DNA from: Parablautia intestinalis
Lineage (GTDB): Bacteria > Bacillota > Clostridia > Lachnospirales > Lachnospiraceae
Direction: 5' to 3'
Length of the DNA: 48,584 bases
Assembly (NCBI GenBank): GCA_003612395.1
Contig: RAYQ01000025.1
Span: forward strand, 1 to 48,584
Shown: positions 1 to 9,497 of the stretch, one piece after another
How positions within the stretch are numbered: the first letter of the stretch is position 1
Layout: each line of letters starts with the position of its first letter
The notes under the pieces: generated by a model
The model's database searches: none
What the model was told of the DNA's origin: nothing
Seen by the model: only the letters and a program-made list of their open reading frames with translations
Program-made: the position numbers and the translations under genes

Positions 1-3000
1 CTCGCTGATGCGCTGGCCCTTGGTGTGGCTGAAGCCGATGCGCTCGGACTCGCTGACGGTGTAACCCGTGCTGACGGCGTTGCCGATGGTGTAGTTCCCG
101 GTGTTGCTGTCGGTCTCACTGACGGTGTAACCCTGGGTGTTGGTGTATTTTCAGGGGTTACGTCCGGCGTATTATGAGGCCCGGGTGTCCTGCCCGGTGT
201 ATTGCGGGGCGTACCTGTCGGTGTACTGCTCGGCGTACCTGTCGGTGTACTGCTCGGCGTAGGTGACGGTGTTTTTGAGGGACTCGGTTTTGATTCTTTT
301 GCATTTGCAAATGTTACCGTTCCGCCTGTTACAACCCCTGCCTCTTTATCAGGAAAAATAATTTCAATTTTTTTAATTTCTGATGTTAGTGCTGAAACAT
401 TGCGTTTCTGGACTGTAGTAACATCTTCCAGCTCAACCTCAATTTTGTATACACGATTATCATAAATTATTTTGGAATCATTACCTGCCTTCTCTGTCAT
501 ATAAAAGGTATGCGTTCCAACGGTCTTATCGTATGGCTTAAAAATAATATAACCATTCTCATCATTTTTAGCCGCAGGCGCAGCCTGGTTATCCTTATCC
601 AAAATAACCTTTCCGTCTTTAACAGGATTCTCTTTCAACAACCAGAATTCAAATTCACCGCCTTTTAATTGGAGGGTTTTTCCATTTTCATCCTTATAGG
701 CCTTTTGTGCCGACAAATACCACTCTGTATCATTTGCGCCTTCTCCCATGGTAAGTGTTCCATTACACATGATTCCGCCGCCATTGGTATGGGCACTGTT
801 TCCTGAGATCTCTACTGCTTTACCTGCCAGAGCAGCTGCCTTATCCTGAGCAGACGGGTTTGCATTTAAACCCATAAAGCTATTTGCAGTTACATAACTG
901 TTTCGTCCAATATCTGATACTGTCTTTCCATCGGCAACTCCCCACCAGTTAGCGCTGCCGCCTCCTAACATTACACCATAGACAGTGCTATACTGGTTGC
1001 CAAAATAATCCTGACTATACTTTTCGAATCCTGCCTTATACTCTTCCGAAATCTTAACTTCCTTATTTCCATTCCCCGGAAGTGAAGAACCGGAAGCCTC
1101 ATTTTCATAAATTGCAGGCCCTTTTAGAGTAAGTATATTTATAGTACTTGATGTACAGCCGCTTACGCCGCCTCCATATCCACCTGCATAATTATTTGTA
1201 ACCAAAGCATTTTCTATGTTTAACTTAGCGCCGCTATTGACAAATATTCCGCCGCCTCCCCAGTCGAATCTGGTTTCCGTATTATTTCCAGTGATAGCGC
1301 CTCCGGTAATGATGTTATTTGTATTGCTGTCGATACGTATTCCGCCGCCTTCATGTTCTTTGGCAGTATTGTTGGATATTTCACCACCCTGCATAGTAAG
1401 TGTTCCTGAATAGCTGAAATTACTATTTGCACCACATACTTCAACGCCGCCTCCGGAACACTGTGCCGTATTGCCTGAAATCTTTCCGCCTGAAATTATC
1501 AGCTCTCCACCTGCAAAAATACCGCCGCCTCCACAATTGGCAGCTCCGTCATAAGTTCCGTTAGCTGTGTTTCCGCAAATCTCACCGCCGTTTACTTTCA
1601 AAGAAGCTTTGCTAAAGAAAATGCCTCCGCCATTTCCATCCGAGGTATTATCTTTAATGGCGCTCCCGTTTATGGTAAAAGAAGAACTACCTGCACTGCC
1701 CCCGTCAAAATAAATGCCGCCTCCATCAAGTTTTGTGCCATTCCTGGCAATACTTCCTCCATCAGCCTTACATGTAAGAGCTGATAAATATATTCCTCCG
1801 CCTAATTCTTCAGCTGTATTTTCTTCTATAGCAGCATCACCGCCGATGGTAATTTCATTATAACGCATATAAATACCACCGCCATTCTTCGCTTCATTTT
1901 TGCGAATTGTTCCCCCACTGATGTTAACCGGGGTATCCTGCGCAAAAACACCGCCGCCATTTGTATTTACTTCATTGGCTTCAATGGTACCGCCATCTAT
2001 GTTCAGACTGCCATTTGCTACATAAATACCTCCGCCTCTCAGATTAGCCTTGTTATGGTCTATGCTGCCGTCTGAAATATTTAAGCTGGCGCCGCCGGTG
2101 CAGTAAATGCCGCCTCCGTTTTCAGTGCTGCCAGGATCGCCGTTCTCCGTAATACGGCCTCCTGCTATATTTACCGTTCCGCCATTTGCGTAAATACCGT
2201 GCTCACTGTTAGGAAAAGAAATCGTACCGCCTTCTACATGCAGTGTTCCGCCATCAACTTTAACAGGTGTTTCAAGTGAACCTGTTCCGGTAATCTTCCC
2301 TCCTGTTCCCCCATTTCCAATCCCGGTATTTGCGCTGAATAAACTGATCTGCCTGCCCAGAATAACCGCTCTGTTTCCCCGGCGTCCTGCTCCGCCGATA
2401 AAGGAAGATGCAGCAGAGGCTGTTGTATTATCTGCCTGACTGCCTGCGGCATCTTCGATTGTAAGTTTGCCGCTTCCATTTACGGTAAACAAGGCATCTG
2501 TACCGTTATATGTGAGCGTACATCCGTTTAAATACAGGGAAAGATCATAATCAATATTAAACCCTCTTCTTACCTCAAAGCTTCCCTCTAATATAATCAC
2601 AGGCTGTTTGCTGTCAATAGCTGCAATCAATCCCGCCTCATCACTCACGCGTCCACTGACAGAGGCAACCAAAACATCCATCCGTATATCCGGAAGCATC
2701 TCAAAATCTATCTTTTCCCCGTTCTCAGCCTCTTTTGCCACGTCCTCCGAAAGCGCCATCGGTTCGCCTTCTTCTGTCCCGGTCTGCACCGCCCTGAGAG
2801 TGACAATACTTCCTTCCTTTGTGCCTGAAGTAAATTCTCCGCTTTCAATTTCCCAGGTGACATCCATTATTTCTCTTGTCTCATGAACATCTTCTTCACC
2901 ATTTTCTCCCTCCACAATTTCCAGTCTGACAGCTTCAATCCGGGAGGGCAGATAGTCTTCCTCCAGCAGAGAAACTGTCATTCTCTGTTTGGGCTCCATT

Positions 3001-4235
3001 AAGGTCATGGACCAGTCCTGGCCGGAATCATATGCCTGCGTATGCAGATCGGCATCCGATGAAGGCACACTCTCTAATTCCTGTGCTTTCTCGTCTGCCC
3101 AGTCCCATGCATACTCATATACAGTTTCTTTCTCTGCCTTGCGGCAGGCATAAATAACAATATAGCAGTCCTGTGAATGGACATGTTCTTCTATTCCACA
3201 AATCGGGTCCGGTTTTTCTGCCTGGTCAGTGCCATTAATAGTATCATCTGAGCTGTCTGTACTGGTATCTGAATCCTCATCCTTTCCATCTCCTGCAGGA
3301 TCTGCCGTTTCGTCAGCGTCAGATGAATCAGAAGAAATATCTCCCTTGTCTCCATCGTCTTCAAGCTCGGGGTTGTCATTTAAAGGAACCGGCACATCTA
3401 AAGAAGCACTCTCTCCTGTCTCCTTTGCATCTTCCCTGTCATCATCTGTCTGTGTATTATCTGATCCTGCATCCGAATCCTGAGAATCTGAATCTGATGT
3501 TCCCGACTGACTGTTATCTTCCGGGGTGATCGGCTGACCGTTATCTCCCGGCGTGGTTTCCGGCTCCTTATCAGGCTCAGATGTAGCCTCCGGTACCAAG
3601 TCCGGTGTCTCCTCCGGCGCGGTTCCCGGGGTTTCCTGCGGTGTCGGCTCCGGAGTAATTTCCGTATTTTCATCCTCTTTATCCGGTGTTTCCGAAGGGG
3701 TCTGCACCGCTCCCTCACCAGGAGTAGGTTCGCCCTCAGGGTTCGCTGAAGAGGAAGGACTAATGCCCGGACTTAAATCCGGACTTTCGCTTGCACTTGC
3801 CGTAGGTGTCGGCGTTGCAGAGCCTTCCGGTTCTATCTGTTCTTCATCATAGCATTCTTCGCCATGTACATGTTCTTCCTTTTCACAGATTAAGATCTTT
3901 GCCATTGTTTCAGTACAGGAAAAGCCGTCTTCATTATGAACATGCTGTGCGCCTTCCTCCAAAGAACAAACAAGTCCGCCGTCCTCCGGGTAGGTATAAC
4001 ATTCAGGTCCGTGGACATGTTCCTCATCTTCCTCCCCGCATTCTAGCGTATACCCTTCATAACATGCAAAGGTATGCATATGCTTTGTCCCGTCCACCTG
4101 CACCTGTTCTTCATCACCTGTCCCGACAGCATTTGCGGCAAATACGCCTTCGGTAAAATTCACAGGGCTTATAAGCGCCAGCACCAATGAAATGGCCAGG
4201 CATCGTTTTAAATTTTTCTTATTAACCCATTTCAT
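1..4235 (-). CDS. Large secreted surface protein (beta-helix adhesin), C-terminus outside window
   Basis: The frame is open from an ATG at 4235 to the left edge, about 1411 residues with no stop. GAGGGGG lies 9 nt before the ATG. Visible order: a signal peptide (residues 1-34, ending near VFAANA); three histidine/cysteine motifs of the HVHGxECY type (about 60-135) and a fourth, EHVHSQDCY, near 360; a long Pro/Thr/Ser/Asp-rich stretch (about 140-350); a parallel beta-helix with many GGGIY/GGGIF turns (about 545-1045); a domain resembling Spy0128/FctA isopeptide pilin domains (about 1185-1305); then a TP/SP/SA repeat stalk. This architecture is typical of wall-attached adhesins. The sorting signal would lie outside the window. 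The sortase gene just upstream on the same strand makes it a plausible processing partner, which is inference. The ligand is unknown. Confidence 0.85.
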   Translation of the reverse strand, partial: MKWVNKKNLKRCLAISLVLALISPVNFTEGVFAANAVGTGDEEQVQVDGTKHMHTFACYEGYTLECGEEDEEHVHGPECYTYPEDGGLVCSLEEGAQHVHNEDGFSCTETMAKILICEKEEHVHGEECYDEEQIEPEGSATPTPTASASESPDLSPGISPSSSANPEGEPTPGEGAVQTPSETPDKEDENTEITPEPTPQETPGTAPEETPDLVPEATSEPDKEPETTPGDNGQPITPEDNSQSGTSDSDSQDSDAGSDNTQTDDDREDAKETGESASLDVPVPLNDNPELEDDGDKGDISSDSSDADETADPAGDGKDEDSDTSTDSSDDTINGTDQAEKPDPICGIEEHVHSQDCYIVIYACRKAEKETVYEYAWDWADEKAQELESVPSSDADLHTQAYDSGQDWSMTLMEPKQRMTVSLLEEDYLPSRIEAVRLEIVEGENGEEDVHETREIMDVTWEIESGEFTSGTKEGSIVTLRAVQTGTEEGEPMALSEDVAKEAENGEKIDFEMLPDIRMDVLVASVSGRVSDEAGLIAAIDSKQPVIILEGSFEVRRGFNIDYDLSLYLNGCTLTYNGTDALFTVNGSGKLTIEDAAGSQADNTTASAASSFIGGAGRRGNRAVILGRQISLFSANTGIGNGGTGGKITGTGSLETPVKVDGGTLHVEGGTISFPNSEHGIYANGGTVNIAGGRITENGDPGSTENGGGIYCTGGASLNISDGSIDHNKANLRGGGIYVANGSLNIDGGTIEANEVNTNGGGVFAQDTPVNISGGTIRKNEAKNGGGIYMRYNEITIGGDAAIEENTAEELGGGIYLSALTCKADGGSIARNGTKLDGGGIYFDGGSAGSSSFTINGSAIKDNTSDGNGGGIFFSKASLKVNGGEICGNTANGTYDGAANCGGGGIFAGGELIISGGKISGNTAQCSGGGVEVCGANSNFSYSGTLTMQGGEISNNTAKEHEGGGIRIDSNTNNIITGGAITGNNTETRFDWGGGGIFVNSGAKLNIENALVTNNYAGGYGGGVSGCTSSTINILTLKGPAIYENEASGSSLPGNGNKEVKISEEYKAGFEKYSQDYFGNQYSTVYGVMLGGGSANWWGVADGKTVSDIGRNSYVTANSFMGLNANPSAQDKAAALAGKAVEISGNSAHTNGGGIMCNGTLTMGEGANDTEWYLSAQKAYKDENGKTLQLKGGEFEFWLLKENPVKDGKVILDKDNQAAPAAKNDENGYIIFKPYDKTVGTHTFYMTEKAGNDSKIIYDNRVYKIEVELEDVTTVQKRNVSALTSEIKKIEIIFPDKEAGVVTGGTVTFANAKESKPSPSKTPSPTPSSTPTGTPSSTPTGTPRNTPGRTPGPHNTPDVTPENTPTPRVTPSVRPTATPGTTPSATPSARVTPSASPSASASATPRASASA
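3..292 (-). repeat. Low-complexity TP/SP/SA stalk coding repeat
   Basis: Short degenerate repeats such as GTCGGTGTACTGCTCGGCGT (near 215 and 239) and CTGACGGTGTAACCC (near 52 and 119) encode a Thr-Pro, then Ser-Pro, then Ser-Ala stalk in the adhesin. Such stalks span the cell wall. They vary in copy number between strains, so the exact length here could be affected by assembly. Confidence 0.7.
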
Positions 4236-4803
4236 AATCTGTTCCCCCTCATTTCTTATTTTTTATATAGTCAATAAGTATTTTTATAATTACTTATATT
4301 TCATTCTTCTTTTTCAAAAAGTTTCCCGGCCGGCCTTCACCTGACTTACCACCGGCACAGGCGGCGGATATCCGGCTGTACTTCGCGCGTCAGCCATTGC
4401 AATAAAAAAAGCATAAATCCCTAAAATGGTATAACTGAATATGCTAAAACAATTACACAAAAAAAGATTTATGCCATTTCAAGTATACCAAATAATAGAT
4501 AACAGAAATGAAATCACTACTTTTGTCACAAAATTCATCGATGCTTTTTAATGAAATTTTGCAACTAGAATTCTATTTCAAAATATAAATTTTTCAACGT
4601 TCCTCTTTTTTTAAGTATATAACCGGTATGCTCATTATATAGCAAAACAGCATACTATTAGCCCCATATGCTTTGCGTCCCTACACATATACATTATATT
4701 CAAACTACCAATATGAGGATATCATAAAATTTTATATATTTCAATATTAAATTAAAAGTACATTCAATAATATTATTTTTTCACAGCTTATCCGTACTAT
4801 TTT
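4236..4803. other. AT-rich intergenic leader upstream of the adhesin
   Basis: This 568-base gap has no credible gene. It is mostly AT-rich but holds an isolated GC-rich block at about 4327-4400. On the minus strand that block contains an outer CTGAC...GTCAG pairing with smaller internal dyads. At about 4410-4483 the arms GCATAAATC and GATTTATGC form a stem with a long loop. On the minus strand a run of seven T follows it, so it may be a terminator or attenuator lying between the sortase gene and the adhesin. No known riboswitch core was recognised. Confidence 0.4.
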
Positions 4804-6627
4804 TCAGTTTTGTGCTTCCCTCTTTCTGCGTGCCACCACCACAAATCTCCCGTCATCCGTATGATAGCTGCAGGTTGAGAGGGTTAGGATTTCATCTCCG
4901 AACTCTGTCCCGACACCAGTATCATACAGAGCTTTCTCTTTTACCTTTTTTATGTACTGGTCAAAAACTTCCTCCCGGCTTAAGTCTGTATACCAATAAT
5001 ATCGGAATACTTCCTCCTTTGTATTCTCCGGATATATTTTGCTGTAAAAGGCTGCCACAACCTCGTATTTCTTTTCCTCGTAAAGCGTATCATAACAGAT
5101 AACAGGATGCTTTTTTGCGTACTCCGCATCCGCATATTGGGGCAGAGCGCCAAACATGGTGCCGTTTTTCATATGATGTCCGTAAACTATCACATGCGGA
5201 GCCCGTGGCATACATTTTTCACCTATAAAAAGACTGCCGCTGCTTGCCTCACTGCCGTCAAAGGCACGATGCAGGTAGTACTCCGGATCATCCGGCGTAT
5301 ACATAACCGGATAGTCTATGGCCGTATCTTCAATCCTGAGCCAGCCGGCCAAATCATGATTTTGTTCCCATAAGCCTTCATATTGAGCCAGAATTGGGAG
5401 TTCTTCCTCTAGCTCCTTATAGCTTTGCGTCCCTGACTCTGCTTCCTCCTGCTCTTTTTCTTCTTCCTGCTGCGCTTCTTCTCCCTCCTTTTTTTCTTCA
5501 GTTTCACCTTCTGAAAGTAAAAGCGCCTCATCTCTGGCCTGCTGTATCAAATGATTGGCCTCTTTCTCATGATAGGCCTGCTCTAAATCTCTGACCAGCA
5601 ATGTTGCAGATATGGGAAAAAAGATAACACACACAAGCAGCCCTGCATACTGCCAGCTTTTGCGTTTTATATCTTCAATTGAAGTTACCTCACTGTATCC
5701 GTGCACACATATATAATAGGTAGAAAATGACAGGGCTACCATCAGGGTATCCACGCATACCTGGGGCCAGATAATATCCATTTTGCCTGCACGCTCCGGA
5801 AAAAACATTATGGGGATATTAAACACCGCCCAGCGCACCACACCGAAAAAGATCAGCACAGCTGCCGGAAGGATGGCAACGCGCAAAATAGCGCTTATAT
5901 TTTTTTTCTCCGGCATCTCATTCCCGGCTTTTAGCACACCCGATAATTTTCCTTTTACGATAAAAGCAATATAAAGGAAAAAACCGCAACCGATGCAGTT
6001 TGAAATGAGAGTTGCTATTCCGGCCCCCAGCACCTCACAGCCCTGCGGCAAAATCCAAAACATACAGACAGGATCCAGCACAACGTTCAAAAGACTGCCC
6101 AGCACTATTCCAAAGACTGCCACCTTTAATGCGCCGATACTGCGGATCAGGTTAGAAAGTACACTCGAAACTGCTATGGGAATTCCTCCAAACACAATGA
6201 CACAAAGAGCATACTGCCGTCCATACAAAAAGGTATCTCCCCGTGCCCCAAGGAATCCGAGAATAGGCCCCATAAATACAAACATTATAATAGAAAATAC
6301 GGCTGCGGATGCAATAGAAAAATAAACGCCAAAAAAGGACGCTTTCCGTATCTCACCTATTTTTTTTTCTCCCGAGAGCTTCCCCACCAGGGCGCCGGTA
6401 CCTATACCAATCACGCCTGCCAGCGCCAGAAAGATATTAAGCACAGGAAAAATCAGGGAAACACCTGCAATCATATAAGGATTGCCTGTTCTTCCCAGAT
6501 AAAAAATATCTGATATGCCATAAACAAGAATGATAACCTGACAAAATATTGTAGGCAGCGCCACTTCCTTCACTGCCTTTGGGACAGACGTCAGATTTGA
6601 AATTTCTTTCCTGCTCCTTTTTGTCAT
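4804..6627 (-). CDS. MATE N-terminal half fused to class B sortase
   Basis: The protein has 607 residues in one uninterrupted frame. The start is the ATG at 6627, because GGGG sits 6 nt upstream; a GTG at 6663 would add 12 residues. Residues about 20-240 look like the first six helices of a MATE exporter (ends of helix 2 with GIGTGALVGKLSGEKK). About 245-345 contains three more membrane segments. Then comes an acidic Glu-rich linker (about 370-408) and a sortase domain: His484 in VYGHHMKNG, Cys586 in TLSTCSY, Arg594 in GRFVVV. Sortases of this class join surface proteins to peptidoglycan. Six plus three helices would place the catalytic domain outside, which fits. A normal MATE has twelve helices, so transport by this half is doubtful; it may only anchor the enzyme. 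The adhesin downstream is the obvious candidate substrate. Confidence 0.85.
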   Translation of the reverse strand: MTKRSRKEISNLTSVPKAVKEVALPTIFCQVIILVYGISDIFYLGRTGNPYMIAGVSLIFPVLNIFLALAGVIGIGTGALVGKLSGEKKIGEIRKASFFGVYFSIASAAVFSIIMFVFMGPILGFLGARGDTFLYGRQYALCVIVFGGIPIAVSSVLSNLIRSIGALKVAVFGIVLGSLLNVVLDPVCMFWILPQGCEVLGAGIATLISNCIGCGFFLYIAFIVKGKLSGVLKAGNEMPEKKNISAILRVAILPAAVLIFFGVVRWAVFNIPIMFFPERAGKMDIIWPQVCVDTLMVALSFSTYYICVHGYSEVTSIEDIKRKSWQYAGLLVCVIFFPISATLLVRDLEQAYHEKEANHLIQQARDEALLLSEGETEEKKEGEEAQQEEEKEQEEAESGTQSYKELEEELPILAQYEGLWEQNHDLAGWLRIEDTAIDYPVMYTPDDPEYYLHRAFDGSEASSGSLFIGEKCMPRAPHVIVYGHHMKNGTMFGALPQYADAEYAKKHPVICYDTLYEEKKYEVVAAFYSKIYPENTKEEVFRYYWYTDLSREEVFDQYIKKVKEKALYDTGVGTEFGDEILTLSTCSYHTDDGRFVVVARRKREAQN

Positions 6628-6637
6628 CTTTATCCCC

Positions 6638-6763
6638 ATTTCTGCCAGGTGAACAAAGTTCACCTTTGCTTTATTTGCGCAAAGCCATATATGGCTTACA
6701 AGTTTGTGGCAAGCAACGCGCAGACAGCCTTCGCTATTTCTATTATATAAGGTAATTATACCT
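6638..6763. repeat. Cluster of short palindromes upstream of the MATE-sortase gene
   Basis: Three dyads follow one another. CAAAGGTGAAC and its complement surround a 3-base loop at about 6651-6667. AAGCCATATATGGCTT is a perfect 16-base palindrome at 6681-6696. AAGGTA...TACCTT lies at about 6749-6764. The first hairpin ends a few bases before the sequence ATGGGGATAAAGATG, in which the second ATG is the chosen start. The same arrangement occurs before uxuB. Confidence 0.5.
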
Positions 6764-6803
6764 TCGGCAATCTCTATTTTATTCCAACCACTAGTTCAAA
6801 ATT

Positions 6804-6838
6804 TATGCCTGCGCAGCATCACGATCTGCGCAGGCATA
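6804..6838 (-). terminator. Intrinsic terminator after the GH2 gene
   Basis: TATGCCTGCGCAG and its exact complement form a 13-bp stem with a 9-base loop. The minus-strand continuation is TAAATTTTG. It lies 18 bases past the GH2 stop codon. Confidence 0.75.
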
Positions 6839-6856
6839 AGATATACAGGCGTTTGT

Positions 6857-9325
6857 TTATACAGCTTCAATCTGCACTTTTGTTTCACCGCATCCGTCTG
6901 CATTGAGCGTCACTGTAACGGTACCCTTTTGTCCATTTCCGCGCACTGCTGCCCTCAGTCTTCCCTCATAAGCTTTTGCGGTTTTGTCAAAATAATTTTC
7001 TGAAGAAGCAGGCGCCCCGCTGCCAAAGCCTAAAATAACGCCGGGCCCGTCAATGGATACTGTCACTGCTTTGTCCGCCCCCGGATTTAAATTGCCCAGG
7101 GCATCCACCATACTGATATCCACATAACAAATATCGCTTTCATCTGCCGGGATCCGGGTCATATCTGCCGCTGCTGCAATTCTAACCTCCTCCTGTGCAC
7201 TTATAATCACATCCCGTCCCACTTCTTTGCCATCGCTTAAAGCAACCGCTTCAATTGTTCCCGGTTCGTATATAGTCTCAAAAAATGCCATGTACTTCTT
7301 GGTTTCCCCCACCTTCTTTTTTTCTACGGGCCTTCCATTTATGTACAACTCAACTTCCTGCGCATCCGTATAGACCTCCACCGTCACCGGTTTTCCTTCA
7401 TATCCCTTCCAATTCCAGCTGCGGACAGCATCTGTCATGCTCCAGTTTGTCATATTGGGTGTTTCACCGTGATGACCGGGCAGCTGTACTGCTATATACG
7501 GCGCTTTGCGCAGTCCCCATATGATTTCTCTCCAATAGGAAATCGGACGTCTGTCTCCAATCAGGTTCATATCTCCGCAGTAAGCCGCCTTTTCCGGATA
7601 TGGTGCATAAAATCCAAAGGACTGATTTCCCTCATAAGTTATTTTGCCAATTCCTGCCTCTCCCAGATAATCCCATGCTGTCCAGGAGAAATCGCCAATC
7701 AAATGAGGATATTTTTCAACCAGCTCCCAGTTAACATCCAGATCTTTTGGATATGTCTCCGAACCTACGATAATACGGTTTGGATATGTATCCCCGTCAG
7801 ATATATAACGGCAGGCAGCATAATTATACCCCGCAATATCCACCTGGGCAAATGCCTCCCGGGTTGCCTGCCCGGCAGCTTCACTGGCGGTCAGTTTCTC
7901 CATCATATCTCCCATGTTGCTCATCATGCTGTTGATCTCATTGTTTTCACCTAAATCTGCCCCTTCCTTGACATCCGCTGATCCCTCCGTGGCTAATGCC
8001 ATCAGATCCCCCAGCCGGTCCATAATGCTCAGCATCAGATTCAGGCTGTTTGTCACATATCTTGAATCGTCAAGGCTTCGGAACTTATCCGCAAGCTTTT
8101 TTCCCCACTGTACGTCAAATTTATTTCCTGTTTCAGGAATTTCATTTCCAATGGAATACATGATCACGCAGGGATGGTTATAGTCTTTGTTTACCAGATT
8201 GGTTACATCATGCTCCCACCATTCCGCCATGTGGGTTCCATAGTCGTAATCTACCTTGGTGGATGTCCACACATCCGCAAATTCGTCCATCACCAGCATT
8301 CCCAGCTTATCACATGCCTCAAGAAGTCTGCGGCTCATAGGGTAATGGGAGCTTCGAATAGCATTGTATCCGGCCTCCTTCAACTTTTTTACGCGGAACC
8401 AGGCCCCATGGGCAAACTCGGCAGTTCCTGTAACACCATTATCGTGGTGGATGCAGCCGCCGCGCAGCTTAACTACCTTTCCGTTAATCCGCAGGCCATA
8501 CTTTCTGTCAAGCTGCAGTTTACGGATACCAAAGGTTCCTTCCTCCTCATCTAAAATTTTGTCCGCCTCTTTCACACTAATGCGGTAGCTGTACAGATAT
8601 GGGGTATCCACATCCCAAAGCCTGGGATTTTCCACATAAATTTTCTGACGGTAAGTTCCCTTAGAATGCTCCTCCACCGTCACAGGCATATTATCCTCTG
8701 CCACAACAGCCCCGCTTTCGTCCAGCAGCGCCGTGCAAATGGTAATATCTCTTACGCCGGTTCCCGTATACTCTATGGTGGATTCCACCCTTACCACCGC
8801 CTGTCCGTCTTCCACATCCACAGCCGCTAAATGTGCACCCTCCGGCACCAGATGCATACGATCCCCAATCATCAGATTTACATCCCGGTAAATTCCACCG
8901 CCTGTATACCAGCGACCGCTGGGCACGCCATTTTTTACAACCACTTTAATGGTATTTTTCCTGTCAAAGCGCATATATTTTGCAGCATCAATAAAAAAAT
9001 TGCTATATCCGTAAGGACACTTACCCGCATACGAATTGTTAATATACACAAAAGCATTCTGATAGACGCCTTCGAACTCCAGCCAGATATTCTTATCCGC
9101 ACAGCTGTTATCAAGCGTAAAATCTTTCGTATAATGGATTGTTTCCTCACGGAAAAAACCGTTTCCGCTTCCCCCCGGCTCCTGGGGATTTCTCTCCCGC
9201 TCAATGGATGCGTCATGTGGAAGTGTTACCTCCTTCGTAATCTTCTCTCCACCCATCAAAGCTTCCAGAGAACTGCCTCCGCCCTGGTGAAATGTCCAGT
9301 TGTCGTTAAATTTTATTTTTTTCAT
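6857..9325 (-). CDS. Glycoside hydrolase family 2 (beta-galactosidase-like)
   Basis: This is an 822-residue cytoplasmic-type enzyme without a signal peptide. The ATG at 9325 is preceded by AAAGGAAAAGG, which fits better than the upstream in-frame start at 9445. Order of parts: jelly-roll sugar-binding domain (to about 170), immunoglobulin-like domain (about 180-270), TIM barrel with the acid/base Glu395 in MYSIGNEIPETG and the probable nucleophile Glu523 in IVGSETYPK, then C-terminal beta domains. GH2 enzymes hydrolyse beta-galactosides, glucuronides or mannosides with retention. The GSETYP nucleophile segment points to the beta-galactosidase-like branch with extra C-terminal Ig domains, but the substrate cannot be set from sequence. 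A divergent AraC-type regulator gene lies 173 bases away, as is common for inducible glycosidases. Confidence 0.85.
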   Translation of the reverse strand: MKKIKFNDNWTFHQGGGSSLEALMGGEKITKEVTLPHDASIERERNPQEPGGSGNGFFREETIHYTKDFTLDNSCADKNIWLEFEGVYQNAFVYINNSYAGKCPYGYSNFFIDAAKYMRFDRKNTIKVVVKNGVPSGRWYTGGGIYRDVNLMIGDRMHLVPEGAHLAAVDVEDGQAVVRVESTIEYTGTGVRDITICTALLDESGAVVAEDNMPVTVEEHSKGTYRQKIYVENPRLWDVDTPYLYSYRISVKEADKILDEEEGTFGIRKLQLDRKYGLRINGKVVKLRGGCIHHDNGVTGTAEFAHGAWFRVKKLKEAGYNAIRSSHYPMSRRLLEACDKLGMLVMDEFADVWTSTKVDYDYGTHMAEWWEHDVTNLVNKDYNHPCVIMYSIGNEIPETGNKFDVQWGKKLADKFRSLDDSRYVTNSLNLMLSIMDRLGDLMALATEGSADVKEGADLGENNEINSMMSNMGDMMEKLTASEAAGQATREAFAQVDIAGYNYAACRYISDGDTYPNRIIVGSETYPKDLDVNWELVEKYPHLIGDFSWTAWDYLGEAGIGKITYEGNQSFGFYAPYPEKAAYCGDMNLIGDRRPISYWREIIWGLRKAPYIAVQLPGHHGETPNMTNWSMTDAVRSWNWKGYEGKPVTVEVYTDAQEVELYINGRPVEKKKVGETKKYMAFFETIYEPGTIEAVALSDGKEVGRDVIISAQEEVRIAAAADMTRIPADESDICYVDISMVDALGNLNPGADKAVTVSIDGPGVILGFGSGAPASSENYFDKTAKAYEGRLRAAVRGNGQKGTVTVTLNADGCGETKVQIEAV

Positions 9326-9497
9326 AAGTCCTTTTCCTTTCCTTATTATTTTAGGTTTGGGCAAAGCACATGAACCAGCCGGATATTTTTTTCTTTCCTC
9401 TTTGTTCCTGCGCGTGTATACTGGTATATACCACGCCCCTTCCATCCGATAGAGATAAGTATAGCTGCCTGACCATCAGCACTCCTGCATTGAAGTC

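Noticed and set aside
202-4156. Several rightward open frames across the adhesin region
   Set aside because: They are antisense shadows of a repetitive low-complexity gene; the minus frame is continuous from signal peptide to stalk and has a ribosome site.
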